64,000 nucleotides of DNA from Bradyrhizobium guangdongense (GTDB lineage: Bacteria; Pseudomonadota; Alphaproteobacteria; Rhizobiales; Xanthobacteraceae): positions 868,001 to 932,000 of the forward strand of contig NZ_CP030052.1 in assembly GCF_004114975.1 (NCBI RefSeq), read 5' to 3'. Position 1 is the stretch's first letter. Each line of letters begins with the position of its first letter. A program made the position numbers and the translations under genes. The notes beneath the pieces are model-generated. The model made no database searches, was not told the origin of the DNA, and saw nothing but the letters and a program-made list of their open reading frames with translations. Positions 29,516 through 40,255 of the stretch are shown in pieces.

Positions 29516-29988
29516 ATAATACAATACGGCGCACGTTAACGTCCGAAGCATCGACTTCACCGAAGAAGCGAACCCCTCCCTCCCAGCCTGCCTCCGCAAT
29601 CGCGACGGCATTTCTCAGTTTGGCGACACGATTCCAACAAATGCTTCCCTATAATCCGCCACGGCGCCTCGGCTCGGACCTAAGCAACCTCGGACACGCA
29701 GTGTAGGGCGAACGACCCCACCGGCAGAGACGGACATGCGGTCTTACAATCAATTCCTGCCATGACGATGAGATCAATCTATTCCTTTACCGCTTGGAGC
29801 GATGAGGCCGGCTTCGACCAGCAGTTTTCCCCGAGAGAGTTCCATCACCCATGTCGTGAGCCTGACTACCATCTCGGGATATATACTCCTGCGAACGTTT
29901 AGCATGGCGCCTTGCGCCGCCTAGTGCAAGGCGCACTGGCCCGGCACTCGCGACGTTCTGACCACAACGTTCTGCGTAAGCGGCCCCC
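29516..29988. other. Intergenic, nothing recognised
   Basis: This is about 470 bases between the IS110/IS66 debris and the small exported peptide gene. There are only short frames without ribosome sites or recognisable sequence, and no repeats or hairpins of note. Confidence 0.4.
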
Positions 29989-30204
29989 CTAGTGTCGGCA
30001 CGCCCCCGGGTAACTGTTGCAAACATACTGGCCAAATGGATATGGAGCAAGATCTTCACATCCATTAGGGTCGCCGACGCAAGGACTTGATGGTCCGGCT
30101 CCGAGTGCATCGGCGTTGAGATGCTGTCTTGCGACGTAGACGAAAGACGTCGCCGCCAGCGCGAGGGCGAGGACGATCGCCGATATAATCCAAACGTTCT
30201 TCAT
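29989..30204 (-). CDS. Small exported or membrane-anchored peptide with four cysteines
   Basis: A 71-residue frame starting MKNVWIISAIVLALALAATSFVYVA. Residues 4-26 form one hydrophobic segment, either a signal peptide or an N-terminal anchor. The outside part (SSPCVGDPNGCEDLAPYP and YVCNSYPGACRH) has four cysteines in two pairs and ends at Cys-Arg-His. A purine-rich AAGGAAG lies 15-20 bases upstream, further than ideal. I do not recognise the family. It lies downstream of virK on the same strand, 331 bases away, and could be in the same regulon. Confidence 0.55.
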   Translation of the reverse strand: MKNVWIISAIVLALALAATSFVYVARQHLNADALGAGPSSPCVGDPNGCEDLAPYPFGQYVCNSYPGACRH

Positions 30205-30535
30205 TCCAGCCGTAACTTCCTTAGGTTGACTCGGTGACGCTTAGCCAAATGGTAACAACGCGGAGCTCAACTCGAGCGCAATTGAGCTTTCATTTCTTGG
30301 CTGCTCCACACCTCGGCCTTTGTGATGGCGAGGCTCTTCGCGTCTCCGGCTTGCGACCAGTCAGCGGCAGTCGACTCCGAACGGGTAAGTCGAGCTGCAA
30401 ACCACGTTCTCATCTGCTCCGGTCAGCAAATCTCTTGAGATCGCGCCGATCACGATCTCTGTTGCGCTTCTTTGCTGACGCCCCGGGTGGCCGATGCCGA
30501 ACGGCAGCTCGGCCCCTCGACGGCGGCTATTGCCC

Positions 30536-30976
30536 TTACCAAAGGAACTTCGCGCCGTCTGGCAGCTCGCAGACAAATTCACCCTGGATCACGGCTTCGG
30601 CCGCGCCAGCAACCAACTTTGAGGCCTTTACCTTGAGCTTGCCTTCGCGGTTAAGGCTGTGGCGGATGTATTCGGTAACAGGGTGTCCTGAGTCGTCCAA
30701 GGTTTGATGCACATTGGCGAAGCTGATTCCGTTCTGCGCGCTAACCCTGAAGGCGCTGATAATCAGACCACCTTGCATGGCTGGTCCGGGCTGACCGCCA
30801 TCAACGGTTGTGCAACGATCGAGATCTAGTATTAGCGTTACTACCTTGCCGGCCCGCAGGGCACTTAGCACGTCTACATATTTTGCAGAAGGCTCGCCGG
30901 CCTTCGCTGTCGTGCTTACGCTTGCCACTAAAAGCAAGGAAGACAGTCTCGTTAGACATGTGATATTGAGCCGCAT
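30536..30976 (-). CDS. virK: VirK-family exported protein
   Basis: The ATG at 30976 (MRLNITCLTRLSSLLLVAS) with GGAG upstream gives 146 residues; the frame is open further upstream to 31177, but that part is non-coding in style and enters an IS. A signal peptide ends near TTAKA. The mature part has the VirK signature order: YVDVLSALRAGKVVTLILDLDRCT, GGLIISAFRV, GISFANVHQTLDDSGHPVTEYIRH and GEFVCELPDGAKFLW. VirK was named in Agrobacterium, where it is in the VirG regulon and its function is unclear; relatives occur in plant-associated bacteria. An IS4-family element sits 194 bases before the start and may have changed its promoter. Confidence 0.8.
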   Translation of the reverse strand: MRLNITCLTRLSSLLLVASVSTTAKAGEPSAKYVDVLSALRAGKVVTLILDLDRCTTVDGGQPGPAMQGGLIISAFRVSAQNGISFANVHQTLDDSGHPVTEYIRHSLNREGKLKVKASKLVAGAAEAVIQGEFVCELPDGAKFLW

Positions 30977-31170
30977 ATGCTCTTCTCCAATACAAGACTC
31001 ACATACGTAGCAGTACCCGTCTCGTCTCGTGCTCGGAGACTTTGGCGGGCACCGAACGTCAGGCGAACGTCGCCGTTGCGATAAACAGCATGCGCTACTA
31101 CCGTACGCAAGTGGTTGCGAACGCAAACCTAACGTCACAATCTCGTATGTAAGGTACGCATACGACGAAG

Positions 31171-32780
31171 CTTTCAATTACCCACATTTCCAGCCGCTGC
31201 AATTTCGGCACCGAGTTTGATATCTGTGAGTCTCGAGAGACAGCGCCAGATGACAACATTTCCCGGTGGCGGATCGGCTGCCCGGGCCAAGTAGCCCCCT
31301 AATCGTGCAAGTTTGGTAAGATAAAATGCAAGGGTTCCAGGCCGACATCGTCGATGGCTGGCGCCGCTGATGAGTTGATCGAGCAATGCGATCTCGGTGT
31401 CTGTCAGTGCGAGCTTCGGTGACGCGTTTGGGGCGAGGCGATTGAGCATGGTGAGCCAGAGGACGCGCCAGCTGAGAATGCAGAAGACTGCCATTAGATT
31501 GGCAAGTCGCTCCGCGGTCCGGAGTTTTGAGTCTTCCGCCTTACAACCCGATTTCAGGATCTTGTGGAACGCCTCGATTTTCCACCGCATGGCGTACCAG
31601 TTGATCTTCTCGATTGCCTCCGAGCGCCTGCGGACGGCTAGGTCCGTGATGAGCTTCCACTCAATCGGTTTACGGCCCTTTGGCGTACCGCGCTCAGTGG
31701 CATGGATTATAGTAAGGTCGAGGGCTGGATAATGTTTCTGCTTCCCGATGGGAGGCAAGACCGCGATCCGCTTGAACTTGATTTCCAGCGCGGCCTTCGT
31801 CGTCTCGCCCTTGTCGTTGCGCACGTCGATGTAATGCAAGCCTTTGACGCTGGTCTCTTCCATCTCGGTTGCAATCGTATGACCGCCATCGCCTGCCAGC
31901 CGATCGACGCAGGCGCGGACAAGGAAGTGAGCGCCAAGCTCTTGCGTCAGGCAATACAATTCGTCGATGTCGCTTTCACGGTCACCGATATGAATGCAAC
32001 GCTCCGGCTGTCGGAGCCGCTCGATCGATTGCCTGAGATTGTCGAGCCAGCGAACGCTCTCCTTCTTCTCGATCGGAACGCGGGTCGGGTTGATCTTCTT
32101 CTTGAGCTGCGCCCTGCCTTTGAACTTTTTTCGTGTCCAGAACTTCACCGCCGCCAATCCCAGCGGCAAGCCTCGACAGTCACAGCGAGACTGGAATGCA
32201 TCAGCATTCCGCAGACCGTGTGATGGCGCCAACGACCGTCCTTGTTCCGACCGCTGTTGACGCTCTTGGTTAGGCCAATGGCGCTCGTGTTCGCGCGTTG
32301 ATAGGAGAATTCCGTCGTGTCCTGAATGAGGAGAATTGGGCCTGTACAATCATCGTAACGTGCGCGTGTGGCGGCGAAGTGGCCGCTGAGGATGTCGGCT
32401 TCCTCCACGCGCTCGTTGGCGAAGAAGCGGTAGGCCGCCTTCGTGTTCGCCCAGTCCTGACGCGCGAACGGTATGCTCCCGCCCATACCGTCACCAATTT
32501 GCTTCAACAGCTCGCCAAATCGTTGACCAAGACGAGCATCCTTGAAAGCTGTCTTGTCGATCTCGCGCTCCGTCCAGTGTTCGACGGCGCTTTCATCACC
32601 ATCATCCTGGCGACCATCCGGGCCGGCCGACCAACGAGATGTCGTTCCACTTGAACACATCAAGGCACCTCGCCGTCGCGATTCAGGTGCTCGACAATGA
32701 ATCACAAGCGATTCATCCGATTCAAGATTTTTCGATCAGGGCTACCGCAATCGAATAAAGCATTCGTGGGTAATTGAAAG
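31171..32780 (-). mobile_element. IS4-family insertion sequence with exact ends and 9-bp target duplication
   Basis: The terminal inverted repeats are CTTTCAATTACCCAC (31171-31185) and GTGGGTAATTGAAAG (32766-32780), perfect over 15 bases. The nine bases ACGACGAAG flank both sides (31162-31170 and 32781-32789), a direct target duplication of the length used by the IS50 group of IS4. The element is 1610 bp. Intact ends and duplication show that it inserted as a unit, although its transposase gene now has a frameshift. Confidence 0.92.
31174..32660 (-). pseudogene. IS4-family (IS50/Tn5-like) transposase, single frameshift
   Basis: The N-terminal part (32660 to about 32170) has the Tn5-like DNA-binding domain (HWTEREIDKTAFKDARLGQRF) and the first catalytic Asp (LLIQDTTEFSYQ). 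A one-base loss near 32170 (expected LAVTVEGLPLGLAAVKFW) moves the rest to the next frame, ending at 31174. That part carries the second Asp (HIGDRESDIDELY) and the Y-x-x-RW-x-I-E-x-FHK-x-LK signature with the Glu (WYAMRWKIEAFHKILKSGCK). The total would be about 480 residues. It could be a programmed or recent mutation; I favour a mutation because no slippery heptamer is obvious. Confidence 0.85.
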
Positions 32781-32850
32781 ACGACGAAGGTCGCCTGATT
32801 GACGCATGCGCGCGGGGGCCGGGTAGCGCTATGATAGCGCTGCGTGAAGG

Positions 32851-33340
32851 TTAGGCAGCTTGCTGATCGGTAGGTTCGTCGGCTTGGCGCGGGAGCTTCC
32901 ATTCCCAGGGCAGCAGTTCGTGCAGACGCGAAGCGGGAAGATCGACGATCCGGGCGAGGACGTCGGCAAGCCCGGCTTTGGGATCGACATCGTTAAGACG
33001 ACAGGTAGTGATCATCGTCAGCATGATGGCGGCGCGTTCGGCGCCGCGCAGGCTGCCGGCGAAGGTTCAATTGCGCCTTCCCAAGGCGATGCCGCAGCGC
33101 TCTTTCGGCGGCATTGTTGCTGAGGCAGATCCTGCCATCGTCGAGGAAGCGCGCAAAGTCGGCCCAGCGCCTGAGCATGTAATTCATAGGCTTCAGGACC
33201 TCGGAAGAGCGCGAGAGGGTTTCTCGCTCGCGCAGCAGCCAGGCGTGCATGTCGTCGAGCAGCAGCTTGCTTCGCGGTGTGCGCCGCTTGAACTTCTCCC
33301 TTGGCATCACAACGACTGGTTCCTGCAGTTCTCTACAAGA
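32851..33340 (-). pseudogene. IS66 tnpC C-terminal fragment
   Basis: The minus strand has LLLDDMHAWLLRERETLSRSSEVLKPMNYMLRRW, then FARFLDDGRICLSNNAAERALR, the C-terminal part of TnpC with the catalytic Glu. A frame change near 33110 leads to the tail ending DQQAA at 32851. About two thirds of TnpC are missing; the sequence at 33340-33650 between this and tnpB is unrelated and unrecognised. Confidence 0.75.
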
Positions 33341-33699
33341 GCCTGTATCCAGATCGCGTCCCCTAAACGCCGGTCGCCATCCGCGCAGTAATCCAGGCGT
33401 CTCACGGATTGATCTCAGGGATGGCACGCGCCCCTGATTTTGGCGACGCCTTAGTAATTTTCGACGCGTCATCGGAAGATTTGCTTTCGCTCGCCTTCTG
33501 GATACGTACCTGCCCCGTAAACCCGGGACTTTTGCAACACTTGCTGATGACCGCGCCTTTTAAACGAAGCCACAGTGTCGTGGTTTTGCACCTGCGCCTG
33601 GAACACCGATGCAGGAGGGCCGTCCTCCATCTCTCATAAAGCTGTACGCATCAAATTCGGATATTCACCTCCTTCATGCTCTGCAGCACACCGTGCCAG

Positions 33700-33870
33700 A
33701 TCACCTTTCACAAGATCGCTTCGGCGACCACGGAAGACGAACAGGTGACCGCTGAGCGGGTCCTTGCGCAGCACCTCCTGCACTTGGCGCGCCAAGGACG
33801 GAAAGCCTCGGCGCATATCCGTGTGGCCGGTCGCCAGCCACACTCGCGCACCCGCCGGAACCGGAATCAT
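33700..33870 (-). pseudogene. IS66 tnpB, truncated
   Basis: [23 protein letters not shown] through [13 protein letters not shown] matches the first half of IS66 TnpB (usual length about 115). After that the reading frame is lost ([10 protein letters not shown] in place of the IWHDGQGL strand). It directly follows tnpA on the minus strand, as in a normal IS66. Confidence 0.75.
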
Positions 33871-34295
33871 CGGCGCACCAAAGCATCGAGAACACGACGC
33901 AGCGCGTCTCCATCACCATCCCTGGAATGCGCACTCCATCAACCTCGCCATCGATCCGGATGCGGGGTCCGGTACCAAGATCAATCTCGATGATGCCTTG
34001 GCTCTTCCGTCGACGCCCCGATGTCGTCGCCAAAGGGGCTTCGGCAACCTCCCGCGGCGGCACAGACGGCCGACTCTCGACCGGCACGAACGGCCGCTAT
34101 ACTCGCTTCACCGTGCTTACAAAGCTCTTTGCGCCACCGGAACAGCTGGCTCACATGAAGGCCGGCCGTGCGAGCCACCTCGGAAACATTGGCTCCGGGC
34201 TCGAGCGATGCTGCAACTAGCCGTTCCTTCTCATCCCGCGACCACCGGCGCCGCCGCTCGACCGATGTGATCACCTCCGCCCTCGAAATCGTCAT
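33868..34295 (-). pseudogene. IS66 tnpA, frameshifted
   Basis: From the ATG at 34295 the reading is MTISRAEVITSVERRRRWSRDEKERLV, then AASLEPGANVSEVARTAGLHVSQLFRWRKEL, the helix-turn-helix of TnpA. A frameshift near 34080 moves the C-terminal part (IIEIDLGTGPRIRIDGEVDG) to another frame. This remnant, tnpB and the tnpC scrap are one decayed element spanning 32.85-34.3 kb. Confidence 0.75.
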
Positions 34296-34379
34296 AGCGC
34301 TTCTCCTAGGATTACCCCTAGGACCTGCAGCGTTCGCCTCCGTCAAACAAGGCGGCCCTCAACGGAGGAATACTATGTA

Positions 34380-36338
34380 AGTGTTACGAGCGGCACACAC
34401 TTTGCAATATCGTTCGGCACTATCAATCCGGCGAAAGGCGAAGGGCAGCACGCGCACTAAACGACGAGGTCGATGATCTTCTATGTCAGCGCCAGGGGAC
34501 TTACCTAATTCCGCATTGAAGATTAGCCTCTGCATCCGCGCTCGTGCTTGACGCGAGACGATTCATGATCCCGTAAGTCGAGTAACGATACGGAGGTCAG
34601 CCGTCGTGCTCTCTTGATCCCTAAATTGCATCCTCTCGACACGACGCCCCACTAGACGCGGCAAGCTCAGAAGCGTGACATTGAGGACACTTGGCGCCAC
34701 ATCGCTCACCTCGTCCACGACATCCAGCCTCGCGAATGCACCTGAATGCATTTCGACAACGCTTGCGAACACCCAAGTGGTCCGGACATAAAGCGCTATG
34801 TGACAAACAGAAAGCCGGCCTTAGCGGCTGGTTTCTTGAAGGCGACTAACCAATTTGCATCCAGATTGCTTGTTCTTAGGGTCGCCAGCCCCGATGCTAT
34901 CCGTTTCCGTTCGGAAGTCTAAAGCCTGGCGCATCTTGACATGGGCACAGCGGACCTTGACGGCTTGATTAGACGAACGGCCACGGCGCTGGCCCCAAGC
35001 GCACTTGCGCGGGCCCACAAAAATGTTGGCCAAACCGTCTTCTCCCGCCTATTGCAAGGAGAATACAGCATATCAGTCCACTCGCCTGCTGCGCGCATTC
35101 AGCGTCATTAAAATCGGCCTTTGTGAACTTCAGCGCTTGGGCTCCGCCCCTTGCACGACGAACCCGCCCGGCTGCGACATGGCGACGAGGCGCGCCGCCG
35201 GCGGAGGAGCTGGCTAGTGACCTATTGTGGGTACCTTGGCTGATAGGCCTCGATCCGATCGAGGCAAGTTGAGAAAGCAGTGCCGCATCTGCGACTTCGC
35301 GACATCGCCAAGCCGCCAGCTTTCGCGGATAATGTCGAGGAGGTCTCCATCTTGACAGCGTCGGTCCATTTGCTGGCGCCCCCTTGCGCGAGGCCGTCGG
35401 CCGACCATTCTATGGCTCCCTTGGCGCCGACCGTTGGACGGACAATAGCGGCACGTGCCAAGTCAAGCGGCTGGCGTCCAACGCTCGGCTACCCCTCCTG
35501 TGCAACTCGAGCTGTCTGCACGCGTACACATCTTAGAAACGTTGCCAGCTACCTTCCCAAAGGCAGCTACCAATCCCGAGAAGCTCCGGGGTATCGCCGA
35601 TATAGGAAACGTGAATCAAATTCTGGCCCGAATGAGCGAGCCAATTCAACAAAGGAATTGGACTTCAGTTGGTCGGAGGCATCTAGGCGGTTTGCCTTGA
35701 GCAGATCGACAAGACCGAATTAATCTCCATGGCGCTGCCTAAAATTACGGCGAGCGTCAAGGCTTGCAGGTAGACAGCGAGCTATACGGAGAGCAGAAGG
35801 GGCGCTGTGGACGAGAACGTTAGGACAGCCACCAGCCTTACAATCGGATGGCTCGAGCACATGACAAACCTGAGGAGAGCGATCCGGATCGAACCGCCGG
35901 CACGCTCTCGCGATTGGCTCACACTAGCCCGTCCACCCTCTTCCTCTCCATCAGAAGGAGCCGCTCAAAAGGCTTTCGCCCGGCCCTTTCCGGAACGACA
36001 CACGGCCTCCTCAAAATCCCTGAGACTCAGCAATGCCCCGCGGCCATCCGTCCACCGTTTGGTTTTGCACTCCTCTGCCACTCGCCGCGGCAATCCAGAT
36101 TGTAGCATTGCCGCCAACGAGGAGGACCGCTAAAAGCACGATACGCCATTGATTTACTATGTGAGCGTACGATTTCTACCATGTAAGAGAACTATACGAA
36201 GGTTTGTAATGCGCCTTTTTTTTTGGCTATGCTGATTTCGGCGGCCGACGTAGAAAGCGCTCAGGAGCGCTTGTCCGGCGGCTCGAACAAATTCCTGCAT
36301 TTTAATCATCCCGCCAGAAGGGCCGGACGGATACAAGC
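34380..36338. other. 2-kb stretch with no supportable gene
   Basis: Frames of 60-147 codons occur on both strands but none has a ribosome site, recognisable motifs or convincing codon bias. The AT-richer last 200 bases, including a run of nine T residues near 36219, probably hold the promoter of the sensor kinase at 36339. No transposase piece was recognised. Confidence 0.4.
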
Positions 36339-38984
36339 ATGTTTAATTGGCTCATCGCGTTTGGACGTTCATCGGCGCAATTTATTTTGGCTAGCATTAC
36401 GCTCGCGGCATTGACGCTAGCTTCCTTGTATCTTCATAGCCCTTTCGCAGCCACAGCGCTTGTCTATTTGGTCGTGATTTTGGTGTTTTCGCTGATTGGC
36501 ACTTTCGTCGCATCGTTGGCGCTTTCCATAGTCGCCGTCAGCGCTTTAATTTACGTCCTCACGTTCAATCCCCAGATCGACGCCCCTCACGAGCTTTTGG
36601 TGATTATCGCTTTCCTTACTGCGTCCATCATCGGAACGCGCCTGATCGCAAAACTCCGCTACGAAAAGGAAGCAGCGCGTGAGGTCGCCGCCGAGCTAAG
36701 GCACAGCGCGGACGATCTGCGCAACCGAGAGAAACTCTGGCGCGAGATCTTTGAGCATAACCCGGCCATGTACTTCATGGTCAATGAAACCGGAACCGTC
36801 CTGAACGTCAATAGTTTCGGCGCGATCCACCTCGGCTATACGCCCGCGGAACTGATCGGCCAATCGGTGTTCAGAGTCTTTCTGAAAGACGATCGCGAGG
36901 TCGTTCGCAAATCCATCGAGCGATGCCTTACATATATCGGCCAATCGCGTACATGGGAAATCCAGAAAGTCCGTAGGAACGGCTCGGTGCTGTGGGTGCG
37001 CGAGACTGCCAAGGCGATCTTGTGGGCCGACGATAAGCCCATCGTCCTCATTGCCTGCGAAGATATCACCGAACAGAAGCGGACGGTTCTTGCTCTTCAG
37101 CGGAGCGAAGCGCATTTGGCTCAGGCGCAAGAATTGAGCCACACAGGCAGCTTTGGCTGGAACGTGGCCACCGGCGAGGTCTTTTGGTCGAAGGAAAGCT
37201 TTCGGATATTCCAGTATGATCCAGAGACCAAAGTAACGGCGCAACACGTCATTGACCGCACTCACCCAGAAGACAAGACTTCTGTCCAAGACACTTTGAA
37301 TCGGGCCCTTCGAGGCGAGCATTTCGAGCACGAATACCGATTGCTGATGCCCGACGGCTCGATAAAGTACATTCACGCGGTGGCACGTGCTACGAGAACC
37401 GCGTCCGGGAATATCGAGTTTGTCGGGGCGGCCACGGACGTCACGACAGCAAAGCAGACGGAACAACAACTGCGCCGTAGCGAGGCCTATCTGGTCGACG
37501 CGCAGCAGCTCAGTCGCACGAGCACCTGGTCGTGGGACTGCAACCGTCGCTGTTTTGCTTATCGCTCCGCCGAAGTCAGTCGTCTATTTGGCTTTGACCC
37601 GGATGAGCCGGTGACCATTGAGGCCATCCGATCGCGGATTCATCCAGACGACTTGCCGCGGCAACAGGAAATCCAACGTCAGGCCATTGAACAAAAAACA
37701 GGGAATTTTGAATACGATTTCCGAATCTGTCTTCCCGACGGCGCGATACGACACATACATGCTGTTGCGCACGCCGTGCTGGCAAGCGATGGCTCAACTG
37801 TCGAACTCGTCGGAACGCACATGGATGTCACTGAGCAGCACGCAGCCAAACAACAATTGGAAGACACTCTTGCTGCGCTACGCGAGAGCGAGCAGCGCTT
37901 TCGTGACTACGCCGCAACTGCTTCTGACTGGTTATGGGAGACCGGGCCGGATCACCGGTACACCTTGTCGGAGCACACCAACGCTACGGACCTCTTGGCA
38001 AGAGCGGTCATCGGCCTGCGTTGCTGGGAGATTGCGAGCGACGTTGAAGAAGAGCCCGAGAAGTGGCGGCAGCATGAAATAACGCTAAATGCCCATCTTC
38101 CATTTCGCGATCTGGTCTATCGTACCGTGGGGAGGACCAGGTCACCAATCTACTTCCAGAGCAGCGGCAGGCCCTTATTTGATGTAAGCGGCCATTTTCT
38201 CGGCTACCGAGGCGTGGCCACTGATATCACGGCGAAAGTTCGCGCCGATCAGGCTGAACAAGGACTGCGAAAGGCACAGGCGGATCTTGCGCATGTGACG
38301 CGCCTGACGGCGCTGGGGGAACTAACAGCCTCTATCGCCCACGAAGTGAACCAACCGCTCACGGCCATAATCAGCAACGCCGATGCGTGCCTTGGCTGGC
38401 TACGTCGCGAAGCTCCCGACATTTCCGCCGTGCACAGATCCGTAGAGTGGATCATTGATGACGCTATGCGCGCAAGCGAAGTGATTCGCAGGGTCCGCAC
38501 ACTCGCGAGGAACGGTGATATCGAGATGGTAGCGCTAGACATTAATGAGGTTGTGAACGACTCTATCGCGCTGGTAACGCGTGAGCTGATTAACCACCAA
38601 GTGACCTTGCGAACTGAGCTAGCACCATCACTTCCCAAAATTCTCGGTGACCGGGTTCAGCTGCAACAAGTAATCATCAATCTGGTGATGAACGGAGTAG
38701 AGGCCATGCAAGCTGTTGACGACAGAGCGCGCGAACTGATGATTCAGTCATCCAGAGACAATGAGAGCCGCGTGCAGCTCTCCGTGACTGATAGCGGCGT
38801 CGGCATCGCTGAGGGTGATAGGATCCGAGTCTTAGATCCGTTCTTCACCACCAAATCTACCGGCCTTGGAATGGGTCTGTCGATCTGCCGCTCGATCGTA
38901 GAAGCTCACGGAGGCCGCCTGTCGATCGTCCAGAAGCAAGAGCCGGGCGCATCCTTTCAATTTGTCCTGCCAGTCGTGTCATGA
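36339..38984 (+). CDS. Multi-PAS sensor histidine kinase, NodV/NwsA-like
   Basis: The protein has 881 residues. Three or four membrane helices (about 10-105; [37 protein letters not shown] region) resemble the KdpD-type sensor anchor. Four PAS/PAC units follow at about 127-240, 250-370, 378-495 and 515-635. The HisKA domain has His668 in [14 protein letters not shown], and the ATPase domain has the N box [10 protein letters not shown] (about 780) and the G box GLGMGLSI. Size and layout match NodV and NwsA, sensors of plant flavonoids in Bradyrhizobium. Their partner regulators (NodW/NwsB) are normally adjacent, but no response-regulator gene follows here, so the pairing is unknown. Confidence 0.85.
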   Translation: MFNWLIAFGRSSAQFILASITLAALTLASLYLHSPFAATALVYLVVILVFSLIGTFVASLALSIVAVSALIYVLTFNPQIDAPHELLVIIAFLTASIIGTRLIAKLRYEKEAAREVAAELRHSADDLRNREKLWREIFEHNPAMYFMVNETGTVLNVNSFGAIHLGYTPAELIGQSVFRVFLKDDREVVRKSIERCLTYIGQSRTWEIQKVRRNGSVLWVRETAKAILWADDKPIVLIACEDITEQKRTVLALQRSEAHLAQAQELSHTGSFGWNVATGEVFWSKESFRIFQYDPETKVTAQHVIDRTHPEDKTSVQDTLNRALRGEHFEHEYRLLMPDGSIKYIHAVARATRTASGNIEFVGAATDVTTAKQTEQQLRRSEAYLVDAQQLSRTSTWSWDCNRRCFAYRSAEVSRLFGFDPDEPVTIEAIRSRIHPDDLPRQQEIQRQAIEQKTGNFEYDFRICLPDGAIRHIHAVAHAVLASDGSTVELVGTHMDVTEQHAAKQQLEDTLAALRESEQRFRDYAATASDWLWETGPDHRYTLSEHTNATDLLARAVIGLRCWEIASDVEEEPEKWRQHEITLNAHLPFRDLVYRTVGRTRSPIYFQSSGRPLFDVSGHFLGYRGVATDITAKVRADQAEQGLRKAQADLAHVTRLTALGELTASIAHEVNQPLTAIISNADACLGWLRREAPDISAVHRSVEWIIDDAMRASEVIRRVRTLARNGDIEMVALDINEVVNDSIALVTRELINHQVTLRTELAPSLPKILGDRVQLQQVIINLVMNGVEAMQAVDDRARELMIQSSRDNESRVQLSVTDSGVGIAEGDRIRVLDPFFTTKSTGLGMGLSICRSIVEAHGGRLSIVQKQEPGASFQFVLPVVS

Positions 38985-40023
38985 TTGGAATTTGACTAGC
39001 CGTGTGAAATCGGGTCGACAAGTACGATCGTGCTTATTGTCGAAAGCTAAACGGCTCGATGCCTCGACGAAACTTTCGCTCGGCATATCTGGATATCGCC
39101 GCATTCGGATCGGCTCACGGAATGCTGCAGGGCACACCTTCGGGTCGCATGGCCATCGGGTTCTTGACACCGACTGCTGGGACCGTGAGTTTGTATCTAA
39201 CCTGGCGAAGTTGAATGTTCACCCCGCATGAACCTCAAACTGAGGAAGGCGAAGCGTTCGATCGGATCGCAACAGAATCGAAGCTGAGCAGACGATCACG
39301 ACGCCTCGCTGGCAAGCAGCTTTGGCACTGGGCACCACCGGCTCCGATTCAGGGCGCTTTCGCGTGCTTCCCGCTCGACGGCCCGAATGCCGCTTCCGTC
39401 CGCAGAAGGATGCACGAGCTGAGCAGCAGACCACTCGTTAGATAGCGAAGCGCTGGCGATTAGCCGCAGTCTCAAGAGCTAACGCTGCGGGTTCCCTAGT
39501 CACACCGCCGGCGCCTTCAGGGCCTTGAGTGACGGCCTTAACCGCTTTCCGGCCAGATTCGCCACAAATTCCATCGGTACTTTTTGAAGGGGTCGATCCC
39601 TTTCGGGGTGTCAGCCCTAAGAAGCTGAGTTCCTTCAGCAAGCGCGTCGTGCCGCTTCGGCTTGACCGTACAAGCTGATCAGCTTGGACTTGCACGCGTT
39701 GCTGTACGAAATCCCCGGCGCCGCGATACGATTATTACGGCTCCTCGATCTGGCCGAAGCGGAAAGAGGACGAGACGTTCGAGGCCCCCTCCTTCAAAGC
39801 GTTGAGCCGATGGGACGTCCTGGGCCATAGCGGAACACATTGACGCACAATCGAGCGCCGGCACCCAACCTGCGCGTCAACAGCGACGCCCGATGCTCGC
39901 GGTTCTGTTTTTCGACGCGGCAAGCCAACGCATAAGAGCGTTGCTGCTTCCGCTTATTCATCGGCTCGCGGCGAGCTAGGCGCTGACTCTCCGCGCCGCT
40001 ACGTGCATTCCCTTTGCAACCTA
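38985..40023. other. 1-kb stretch with no supportable gene; one weak tts-box-like match
   Basis: TTGTCGAAAGCTAA at 39037-39050 equals the core of a tts box, but the left half (GTCAGC) is missing. A 76-codon frame at 39215-39445 follows it; it has no recognisable features. The remainder to the nod box shows only short frames. Confidence 0.35.
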
Positions 40024-40070
40024 TTCGCGGCTTGGATGAACACTATCAAGAAAATTGATTTTTCGATCCT
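40024..40070 (+). promoter_or_regulatory. nod box upstream of ttsI
   Basis: The segment contains GGATG (40034-40038) followed by ATCAAGAAAATTGATTTT and CGATC (40045-40067), which lines up with the 3' half of the nod-box consensus (ATC-N-AAACAATCGATTTTACCAATC) with few mismatches. NodD bound to flavonoids activates transcription from nod boxes. Placement about 190 bases before ttsI agrees with the known arrangement in other rhizobia. Confidence 0.75.
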
Positions 40071-40255
40071 ACCTGAAGCCTCGTAAGTCGTATCCGTTCT
40101 TTACAAGGAGGACGCAGCTACTCGTGCGGTTCGATTTTCTCTTCAGTCAAATGCTCGACAATTGCAGCTGCTCGACCAGGCGGGGGGATCATCGTAGCTC
40201 CGTGCCGACAGTGATGCGCTCAGGCCTCGACACAATCGCACTATAGGCGACCACA

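Noticed and set aside
30234..30707. 157-codon plus-strand frame opposite virK
   Set aside because: It is antisense to the end of virK, which has a signal peptide and family motifs; this frame has none.
31171..31185. GAAAGCTT near the virK upstream region as a tts box
   Set aside because: It is part of the IS4 terminal inverted repeat and its flanking duplication.
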